This document shows, one piece after another, positions 55,315 to 64,000 of a DNA stretch of 64,000 bases. The stretch lies in the NCBI RefSeq assembly GCF_027744825.2, contig NC_071334.1, positions 459,690 to 523,689 of the forward strand. Reading direction: 5' to 3'. Within the stretch, counting starts at the first letter, position 1. Each line of letters opens with the position of its first letter. Under the pieces are notes generated by a model that saw nothing but the letters and a program-made list of their open reading frames with translations, did no database searches and was not told where the DNA came from. The DNA is from Synchiropus splendidus. Lineage: Eukaryota; Chordata; Actinopteri; Syngnathiformes; Callionymidae. The position numbers and the translations under genes are program-made.

Positions 55315-55969
55315 TCCACTTGACCAAGGTGAACTCTATTTGGACACAGATGCTAGTGATTGTGGAATTGGAGCTGTGCTTTCTCAGGTGCAATGTGGGG
55401 AGGAGAAGGTTTTGGCGTATGGGAGTAGGAGACTGTCTGTTACAGAGCAGAACTACTGCACCACTAGACGAGAACTCCTGGCCGTTGTTCATTTCACCAC
55501 TCATTTCCGTCAGTACTTGCTGGGAAGAAGTTTTACTGTACGTACCGATCACAGCAGCCTGCGCTGGTTGACTAAACTGAAGGAGCCAGAAGGGCAATTG
55601 GCACGCTGGTTGGAGAAACTGGCTGAATATGACTTTCAGGTCGTGCATCGCCCAGGGGCACAGCATTTAAATGCTGATGCTATGTCCAGAAGACCGTGTC
55701 GCCTGACGTGTCCTTGTGCTATTCCACAGTCCCAGTTGCAATGCCATCAGCTCCATCATAAGGAAGTGCAGTGTGACCTGGTTAAACCTGCAGACGTAGG
55801 GCGACCTCTAGTGGGGGTAATGAGTGGTGTGTCCAACAGCGAATCCCATCCCATGGTCCACAGACGGAGTGATGTACCTCCGTCCATTTCGTTTGGCGGT
55901 TGGACTCAAGAGCAACTGCAAATGGCACAGAAGACTGAGCCGGATATTGCACCCATTTATAAATCTTGA
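55315..55969 (+). pseudogene. Gypsy RNase H
   Basis: Carries the catalytic residues in LDTDASDCGIGAVLSQ, CTTRRELLAVV and RTDHSSLRWL, then QVVHRPGAQHLNADAMSRR, the family end of RNase H. It degrades the RNA strand during reverse transcription. The frame ends at 55969. Confidence 0.87.
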
Positions 55970-56039
55970 GAAGAAGGAGGGAGCAGACCAGCCTGGGTAG
56001 AAATGGCCGCTTTCAGTCCAGCCACAAAGACATATACGA

Positions 56040-57084
56040 AGTACCGTACGGGAGTACCGTAATGCAGTTCTGGAACAGGTGCACGATGGGCCAGTGGGGG
56101 GCCATTTTGGTGTAGAACGGACTTTGGCTCGTCTGAAAAACAGATACTTCTGGTCCAACATGAAAGAGGATGTCAACCTGTGGTGTCGCACCTGCATTAA
56201 CTGTGCGGCCAGAGCTCGGCCGCGGAAGACTCCTCAAGCGCCCATGGGAAGTGTGAAGGTTGGGGCACCCATGGAAAGGATTGCAGTGGATGTTATGGGC
56301 CCCCTCAACGAAACTGAGAGACATAATGGTTATGTCCTGGTGGTGCAGGATTATCTTACTAAATGGGCCGAAGCGTACCCAATCCCAGATGAGCAGGCTG
56401 TGACTGTGGCTGACAAGATTGCATCAGAGTGGGTGAGTAGATATGGGGCTCCTCATTCCTTACATAGCGATCAAGGAACACATTTCGAATCGGCTGTGTT
56501 GAAGGGAATGTGTGAGATTTTGGGTGTTGACAAGACGCACACCACACCCTTTCGTCCTCAGTCCGATGGCCAAGTTGAGCGTCTGAATGCCACTGTGCAG
56601 AGAGATGCCACTGGGACTGGGATTTGATGCTCCCGTTCGCTGTTATGGCTTACCGCTCAACCAAACACAGCTCCACGGGGTTGTCCCCAAACACGATGTT
56701 ATACGGTCGGGAGATAACTGAGCCAGTGGACTCAGTTGCCGGGTTGCCACCAGACTCTGCACCTGCCAAAACCCCCCCCGCAGTATGTCCAAGAGCTCAG
56801 AGAAAAGTTGGAGCTCTCCCATCAGAGAGGCGTTAGGAAGGTCGGCGGAGCGAGCCAAGCGACAACACGATAAGAACATTTGTCGGGTTAAGTTTCAGGT
56901 GGGGGAGGCTGTGTGGCTACTTGTTAAAGGAACACAGCCTCGTCGTGGCAGAGGGCGGAAGTTCCTACCAGCTTATGAAGGCCCTTTCTTTGTGGTGGGC
57001 TCCTTGGACGACATGGTGTATTGCATTCAACGGAGCCAGAGAGCAACGGTCAGAGTGGTACACCATGACAAACTCAAACCTTAG
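56040..57084 (+). pseudogene. Gypsy integrase, broken
   Basis: HHCC zinc finger: H in GGHFGVERT and the C-x-x-C in CRTCINCAAR. Catalytic residues lie in AVDVMGPL (first D), SDQGTHFES (second D) and QVERLNATVQ (E). The frame breaks near 56625 and again near 56810, then continues to a GPY/F-like end (EGPFFVVGSLDDMVY, HHDKLKP) at 57084. A short 5' part of the zinc finger near 56000 is also out of frame. Confidence 0.87.
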
Positions 57085-57144
57085 CACTCAAGAACACCGC
57101 TGAACAACGAGTGGGTTTTCCAAAGTTCAGACACATGGGCGCCA

Positions 57145-57387
57145 GTGGAGGTGACATCAGACATGGACGTCACCCCCCTAAACCTGTGGGACAGTCCTGC
57201 CAGCGGGGACCGCGATACTTCATCGGCCCTTCCAGCTTCCACGGATCCTGTTGATCTCCAAACACCAGTAGTCCCCGTCCAGAGTCCTACTACGGAACGA
57301 CTTCAGCCCTCTTCTTCTGCAGCACCATCCCAGCGTCCCTCTCGGACCCGTAGGCCCCCTGACAGGTTCGGTGACTGGATTGTTTGA
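57145..57387 (+). CDS. Gypsy pol C-terminal tail
   Basis: 80 codons of proline, serine and threonine-rich sequence ending RRPPDRFGDWIV. In Gypsy elements the tail after integrase often ends with R-x-R-x-PxRFxD. It was probably part of the same polyprotein before the breaks. Confidence 0.55.
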   Translation: MEVTSDMDVTPLNLWDSPASGDRDTSSALPASTDPVDLQTPVVPVQSPTTERLQPSSSAAPSQRPSRTRRPPDRFGDWIV

Positions 57388-57625
57388 TGAGCCTTTATAT
57401 TTCCAAAGTGGTTCCAAAGTCTTCATATGTATATATATACACCTCATGTATATCTGTTATGGGTTTGAGTGTTTAAAAAAAAATTGAGTTCAATCAGTTG
57501 AGTTCAGTGAGAGTAGCCTGAGTGATGTTTTATTTGACTGTTTATTTTGTGGAATGTCTTTGTGCTAAGTCAAGTTATATAGATGTTCTTTTGTTGTATT
57601 ATTATTCACATATATATATATATTG

Positions 57626-57900
57626 TGTTATGATGGAGTGATGCTAAAGAGTTAATCGTCATCCATAGTGGGGGTAGTGTTGGCAGTTTTGCGCAGGTGG
57701 GCGTGTGTGAATGCGAGGGGCGTGCCACAGCGAGAGAGTGTGGAAGAGCAGCACCAAAACTTGTGTGAAACAGAATACACTTGGTCCAACAAGCAGAGAC
57801 CCGGAGATTTTGTGTTAGAAAGCATCCTGTTACCAGCGCGAGTCACACACCCGGAGGTTCCTGACCACGGTTCGGAACTGATCGAGCGGGTCCGGTAACA
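57626..57900 (+). repeat. Candidate Gypsy 3' LTR
   Basis: Begins TGTTATGATGG and ends GGTAACA, with TGTTA/TAACA as perfect 5-base inverted ends. L1 coding sequence resumes directly after it. No second copy in the window, so the left boundary is a guess; the sequence before it is AT-rich without a clear polypurine tract. Confidence 0.55.
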
Positions 57901-59640
57901 TCAGTCTATTCCAGTGGCTCTTACAATTCTTGATTCCTTTGGTAAAATCTCAGGATATAAGGTGAATTTTGGGAAAAGTGAGTTATTTTTTGTCAATGGA
58001 TTATCAGAAGATGATTCCTCGCCAAATTTACCATTTAAACTTGCCAAGACGGGCTTTTGTTATCGAGGTATTCATATCACAGATGCATATAATGAATGAT
58101 TTCAGTGCACTACTGGCTCAAACGAGACATGATTTTGATCGATTTGCAATTATCGGTTGCGGCCCAAATCAATACAATAAAAATGAACATCTTGCCTCGT
58201 TTTATGTATTTGTTCCAATGCATACCAATATTTATTCCCCGTTCCTTTTTTGGAAAACTAGACAGCATTATTTTAGAATTCATTTGGGCCAAAAAGCCCC
58301 GGAGATGAAAGCTGCAGTCTCTCCAAAGAGCTGGAGAGTTGGGAGGCATGGCGCTTCCAAATATGCAAGTCTACTACTGGGCGGTGAACTGAAGACATTT
58401 CAATCTTTGGATTCAGCACAACTCTCCTGAAGATCCACCGATGTGGCTGACTATAGAAGCACACTCCGTACACCCAGCCTCACTACAATCCTTGTTGCAC
58501 TCCCATATTTCTGCATCTATTTCCAGAGTAATGTCATCGTCAGGTCATCAGTGAAAATACGGGTGCAGTTTCGTCGCTACTTTGGCTTTCAATCAGTGTC
58601 CACTAGATGCCCACTCAATAACAATCATTTATTTCCTCCTTCATGAATGGATAAAGCCTTTTCAAAATGGGCCGAACTGGGAGTGAAATGTATCAAAGAC
58701 TTGTTCGTAGATGGGACGTTTGCCACCTTTCAACAATTAGTCAATAGATTCTCTGTGCCTCAGAGGGATTCTTTCCGATACTTACAAGTACGAAGTTTTG
58801 TCTCCAAAACATGTGCTTGCTCTGCGGCTCCACCCACTGACTCTGAAATGGACATGTTTCTGAGTGCTCTTTCATCCTTTAAAGGTGCGATATCGTCTAA
58901 TATACAGGCACTTCGATCCAGCTCAGTGGGCCTTTATCAAACACCTTGGGAAGCTAAGAAGTGTCTGGAGACACTTGGAGTGAAATGTTACGGAGAGTGC
59001 ACAAGTCCTCTGTTTGTGCGAGACATTGTTTTCTTCAATGCAAAATTCTTCATCGAGTTCATTTCACAAAAGAGCGACTGGCAAGAATGTTGAAGAATGT
59101 GTCTCCTTCTTGTGATCGTTGTCATCAAACACCAGCAAATTACATCCACATGTTTTGGGACTGCTCACATTGATCCAAATATTGGCCAGAGATTTTCTCT
59201 TTTCTATCTAATTTGACAGGTATCATAGCTCCACCAAACCCACTGACAGCCATCTTTGGGGTCACACAACCTTCACTCAGCCTCTGCTCCGTACAAAAAG
59301 ATGCCATAGCTTTTACCACTCTTCTTGCTCGAAGATTAATATTGTTAAGATGGAAATCCAATCGACCTCCGACACACACACAGTGGCTAAAGGATGTTCT
59401 ATATTTTTTGAAGCTAGAGAAAGTTAGGCTGGCTATACGTGGACAATTGGAGAAGTTCAATAGAGTTTGGAAACCTTTTTTTGTTTGAATCAATAGAAGA
59501 GAATTTACATTTGAACCAGAAGGTGGGTTTCCATAATTTTGTACACTGAGGTCAAATTATTTGTCATGTATTTATTGATTTATTTTCTACTGTTCTGTAT
59601 ATTTGCATGATCATTAATATTACCTTTTTCTGCTTAAAAA
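57901..59640 (+). pseudogene. L1 ORF2 C-terminal part (LINE no. 2, right of Gypsy)
   Basis: Resumes at QSIPVALTILDSFGKISGYKVNFGKSE, which follows the reverse transcriptase active site in L1, and goes on through NILPRFMYLFQCIPI and SIILEFIWAKKPRR. The C-terminal cysteine region CDRCHQTPANYIHMFWDCSH (59110-59170) comes next, and the protein ends at 59488. Several frameshifts. The 3' UTR extends to about 59640. Confidence 0.82.
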
Positions 59641-60050
59641 CAAACACACCAACATGCCAGGACGCCTGGCACTGATGACATCATGGTTATCTCCAGTGTC
59701 TCTGGCCTCCAGCAGACGTCTCACTGCCTCTTTCTGCTCATTGTTAGACATGGCGTGGACAGTGGGTGTCTTCAGTTCTCCACTAAAGATGCCTGGAGTT
59801 TCATGTGTCCACTGCACAGCCAGGTGGAGATCCTGTCCAGTTCTGGCCTGATCCTGTGAGCCAGTCAAATACCATCCATTGGAATGACACTGTTGATGAA
59901 GCCGGATGTTTGCCATGACTCAATGACCCAAAGTGTCTTGCTGCTGATCTTTCTGCGAGGCAGCCGAAGAAGAGGCTCAAGTCCACCCTCCGGTCGACAG
60001 CCTCTGGTGTCCAGAAGGCAAAGCGCTGGCCACGCCTTTTCCAAAGGGAA
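59640..60050 (-). pseudogene. Decayed coding module, copy 2
   Basis: Minus-strand relative of 3726-4110. Order in its own sense: GQRFAFWTPEAVDRRVDLSL, then KHPASSTVSFQWMVF, TGQDLHLAVQWTHETPGIF and EQKEAVRRLLEARDTGDN. This copy is better preserved and shows that the family encodes a protein or protein segment of at least ~130 residues. I do not recognise it. Confidence 0.5.
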
Positions 60051-60053
60051 AAA

Positions 60054-60230
<177 letters not shown>

Positions 60231-60234
<4 letters not shown>

Positions 60235-63200
60235 GATTTTTCAAACGCACTTTATTTACATTTTAGTTATATAACAAATTTCATAAAGTGCGAAGTACAA
60301 GTTAAAATCAGTTCACATTAAAATCAGGTTAATTCAAAAAGTGTGCAAAATGCAGTTTTTCATTGTCAATATTGCACAGTATATTTTTAAAACACCATAT
60401 GGATTTAAAACCATGAAGACCATTCACATGTTTATAAAAGCTGTACTCCAGCCAAAGCCTTGCCCTGATGTTAATGAGCCAGATTGCCTCGGCCTCCTGA
60501 CCTTGACCCTGACCCTGTTCTCCAGCTTGTTTTTCCTGCTTTTATAAATTGCCATTTTTGCTTCTCCTGAGATCAAATTTAACAGTTGGAATTTTTCTTT
60601 GTCTTTCACATTGTACCCCGCTCCCATGATAAAAATTCCCTCAGTAAAATTTACATTAAAGAGACTAAAAACATGTTTTAAAAGAGAGAAGAAAACCCTG
60701 AGTCTCTCGCACTCTATAAAAACATGATAAATAGTCTCCCGTTGGTGGCAAAAAGGGCAATCATTAAGAGCAGTAGGATTAATAACAGAGATAAAAGCAT
60801 TGGAAGCAATTGCAGCATGTCAAATTCTCCACTGGAGGTCACCTGTCTGTTTCCTTATGGGGGGTTTATATAGTACCCTCATCCATCTGCTAGTCTCTTG
60901 GACCACACAGTGGAGGCTCTGCTGCTCAGTCCGACCCTGTGGATGATCTTCACACAGTTGCTGTAGATGGTCTTCTTCTTTGCTTTGTGTAATGTCAGCT
61001 TGTCTCTCGCTCCGTGACTTTTAAAAGGGGGCCGGTGTGTTCTCCAAGCCCTGGGCTGAGGACGATGTCTGGGAAGGGGTCTGCTGGGTCCGGGGCTTTT
61101 CTTTGTTCTTTGTATTCTTTGAGGAGGCGTTTTTCTTTCTCTGTGATCCTCCTGGCCCAGAGCTCCAGGATTCTCTGGGCCACCCGGGCAGACTTTAGCT
61201 TCAGCAGGGAGCCCAGGGCCTGGACATCCTTCAGCTCCGGCCCCACCGCCTCCACCAGATCTTTCAGGGTGAGGGTTCCAGACTGGACCAGCGCTGCCGT
61301 CAGGCCGGGAGTGGTGTCGTTGGTGATGTCCAGTCTGGCCCCGTGGATGAGCGGTTCTTTGAGCAACCAGTGCAGAGAGTCGGCTGAGGAACACCTTTTT
61401 TGATGAAACAGATTCCATGATTTAAAAACACTTCTATAAAAAGGAGGTAGCCCAGTTAAATTTAGCCATTTGGAATCAGTTAAAAACAGAACATCATCCA
61501 ACCCCAGGTGATTGGCACGCCTCAGGATGCAGCTGGTCACACCTCTCCACACCAGATCTGCCGGGCCGCTCAGGTACCTCTGTAAAAACTGGATTCTAAA
61601 AGTAGCAGCCCGACTGGCCAGGTGGACAAGGCCCTGTCCCCCCTCCTCTCTGGCTAAAAACAGCACCCCCTGTGACACCCAGTGTAGACCGTCCCAAAAG
61701 AAATGTAACATTTTGCGCTGTATGACTGCCAGCAGCCCTGGGGGAGGGTCTACACACGCTAGTTTGTGCCACAGTTGGGATGCTACCAAGTTGTTTAAAA
61801 CCAGCGCTCTGCCTCTAAAAGACATCTGAGGGAGCAGCCATTTCCATTTCTGCATTTTGTCTTCCAGTTTTTCCGTGACGTTCTCCCAGTTCTTCTTGAC
61901 TATATTTTCCTTCCCTAAAAATATGCCTAAATATTTAAAACCATCTCTGCCCCACTGCAGATTTTGGGGGAGAACCGGGAGACCGCCACGCCATTCGCCG
62001 ACAGCGAGGGCTTCGCTTTTGCTCCAGTTGACCCTCGCTGCCGACGCTATGTTAAAATCCTTGACTATTTTTTCTAAAAGGTCTGCATCCCTCTGAGTTC
62101 TAATAAAAACCACAAGGTCGTCCGCGTACGCAGATAAAACCATGTCTTCATTAAAACCCGGTAAAAGCACACCTTGGAGGCTGGAGCGTATCTTGTGGAG
62201 GAGGGGTTCGAGGGAGAGTGCGTAGAGCATCCCCGACAGAGCGCAGCCCTGGCGGACCCCTCTGCACACTCTAAAAGGAGCACACAGACTGCCGTTGACC
62301 TTCAGGACGCTCTCAATGTCACTATACAACACCTTGATCTTAGCTATGAAACCGGCGCTGAACCCAAAACTCTCCAGAACTTTCCAGAGGAATTGGTGTT
62401 CAACGCGGTCAAAAGCTTTTTCCTGGTCCAGGGAAATCAGACCAGTATCTAGTCCCAGTGAACTGGAGACGTCCAAAACATCCCGAATGAGGTGGACATT
62501 GTCCACCACACTGTATGTCTGATCCCGGTGGACGAGATGCTCCATGAGTCCCCCCAGCCTGGAGGCCAGGACCTTGGACAGGAGTCTGTAATCCACACAC
62601 AGCACCGACACAGGCCGCCAGTTCCTGATGTCCTGCAGGTTGCCCCTCTTCGGGAGAAGGGCGAGCACTGCCCTCCTGCAGGACACTGGCAAGGAACCAG
62701 AGGCCAGACTCTCGTTCAGGACCTCCAGGACGTCTGGTGCCAAGACATCCCAGAAGGCCCTGTAAAATTCGGCGGTGAGTCCATCTATGCCAGGAGCCCG
62801 CCCGCCCTGCTTCCAGTTCCTCCATCCGGAGGGGTCGCTCGAGGTGGGAGTTCTGCTCCGCCGACACCTGAGGCAGTTCTTGACAGAACCCCTCCAGTGG
62901 TGTGGGCCCCTGAGCATGCTCGCTGGTGTACAGTGACCAGAAGAAACTCACCGCCCGCTCCAGAATCTGGCGTGGTTCCGTGAGTTCCTGGCCCGTGTCG
63001 GATAAGAGTGCGTGGATCACTTTCCCCTGCCCGTTCCTCCTCTCCAGGCCGAAGAAGAAGCTCGTCGGAGCATCCATCTCCTTGATGGTTTGGAGCCGGG
63101 ACCTGACAAGTGCACCCTGTACTCTCCTGTCTAACAGGCTGGCTAAGGCCATCTTTTGGATTTTGAGGCTTTCAATGTATCCTCGATTTCCTGTGGATTC

Positions 63201-64000
63201 CTCAACTTGCTTTTGTAGCTCCACTATATCGGTCTCCAGATCTTGAATAGATCTGGTGATGTCACCTGTGACATTTAGGGTGTGCTGCTGGCATAACAAC
63301 TTTATTAGTGTCTTACCATGGTCCCACCACTGCCTAAGATGAGTAAAGTCACTCTTTTGTTGTCTAAAAATGTCCCAGAAATAAATAAATGCTTCTTTAA
63401 AACTCTTATCATGGGTTAAAGCAGAGTTAAAATGCCAGTACGCGCTTCTTGGTAAAACATTTCTGATAAAAACGTCACATAAAAGCAAACAATGGTCAGT
63501 AAAAACAGCAGGTAAGATGCGGGACGAGTTCAACCCATTAAAATGGTGTTTAAAACAATAAACAGGATGGAGTCTGGCTGAGGAGATCCGGCTCTCTCTG
63601 AGGTGGGAGCAGGTATACTGTCGGCAGTCTGGGTGCATCCTTCGCCACACGTCCACCAGGCCGTGGGAGCGGACCAGCTGCTTGAAGGCGTGCTGTGAGG
63701 CTGGGTGAGGTTCTGCATGATTTCGATCTGAGATCGCATTTTCTGTGCAGTTAAAATCCCCACCCAAGAATAAAAAATCCTCCGTACTGCAGTTTTTTAA
63801 AACATCACTAACATTCATAAAAAACTGCCTCCTCTCTTCACCGGTTGCTGGAGCGTAGATGTTGATAAAAACAGCCTTAAAATGGTCGAACTGAGCTTTG
63901 ATCAGGAGCAACCTCCCCTGGATGACATTTTGGACCTCCAGCGAGTTGGGTTTAAAAGCCCTGGAGAAGAGGAAGCCTACTCCTCCACTAAGAGAAGTGT
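60231..64000 (-). mobile_element. Tx1-like L1 LINE, minus strand, runs off the window
   Basis: Non-LTR element with endonuclease, reverse transcriptase and a C-terminal cysteine motif. The 3' UTR ends near 60240 beside the microsatellite. The 5' part lies beyond 64000. The coding part is described separately. Confidence 0.85.
60424..64000 (-). pseudogene. Tx1-like ORF2: endonuclease and reverse transcriptase
   Basis: From the window edge: EEP endonuclease blocks (FINIYAPATGEERRQFF, FLGGDFNCTENAI, AVFTDHCLLLCD) at 63400-63911, a linker, then RT from about 62830 after one frameshift: GIDGLTAEFYRAFWDVL, NWRPVSVLCVDYRLLSK, LISLDQEKAFDRV, GVRQGCALSGMLYALSLEP and the active site LSAYADDLVVF (near 62130). 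The C-terminal region continues to 60995 in one frame, then in others to CPFCHQRETIYHVFIEC (60710-60770, zinc-like motif) and a stop at 60424. The RT frame alone is open for more than 600 codons, so this copy is relatively young. Confidence 0.88.

Larger units (their letters stand above)
54123..57900 (+). mobile_element. Ty3/Gypsy element, 3' part with candidate LTR
   Basis: Retains the end of the protease linker, RT, RNase H, integrase, a C-terminal tail and a candidate 3' LTR (57626-57900). The 5' LTR, gag and protease are missing because repeat B begins where they should be. The right end joins directly to L1 ORF2 sequence at 57901, so the element had inserted into LINE no. 2. Confidence 0.85.

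Overview
The window looks like vertebrate, almost certainly teleost, DNA. It has spliced genes with GT-AG introns, a fish-type FISNA-NACHT NLR gene, L1/Tx1-like and RTE-like LINEs, Ty3/Gypsy elements, a KDZ (Zisupton-like) DNA transposon and a Maverick/Polinton. Nothing in it resembles bacterial gene organisation. The only host gene I can support from start to stop is the NLR at 26467-34125. Most of the rest is nested mobile DNA in various states of decay.

Layout: 2-228 is the end of a spliced GIN/Ty3-type integrase. 1011-3149 is a 32-bp minisatellite of 67 units. 3726-4110 is a decayed coding module whose relative lies inverted at 59640-60050. 4701-6884 is an L1-like LINE split by a 14.48-kb Maverick (6885-21364). 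The Maverick has inverted terminal repeats and a 6-bp target duplication, and the LINE resumes at 21371-21965. A decayed Gypsy lies on the minus strand at 22480-24830. The NLR gene follows, with a hAT-like insertion in intron 7. 34126-39070 holds little beyond a Gypsy gag remnant and a THAP-like fragment. A second L1-like LINE (39070-41670, resuming at 57901) is interrupted by a composite: an ~846-bp repeat (A), a 10.75-kb KDZ element with ~850-bp terminal inverted repeats, a second direct copy of the repeat (B), and the 3' part of a Gypsy element. 60424-64000 is a Tx1-like LINE on the minus strand that runs off the window.

The Maverick carries a virion-type gene set in two convergent blocks. 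Rightward are the packaging ATPase, a PX-like basic protein and another core-type protein. Leftward are the protease, major capsid protein, pVI-like protein, penton-like minor capsid protein, chromodomain integrase and two further ORFs. No protein-primed DNA polymerase is visible, and 5.8 kb at its left end contains no gene I can recognise. Several genes are broken, so this copy is probably not autonomous.

The KDZ element encodes a multi-exon transposase whose catalytic core has been removed by an internal deletion inside one exon, plus a second multi-exon gene for a zinc-ribbon-like basic protein. The NLR reconstructs as 11 exons with consistent phases and no internal stop, giving 997 residues: a fish NLR N-terminus, FISNA, NACHT and a short LRR tail, with no B30.2 domain.
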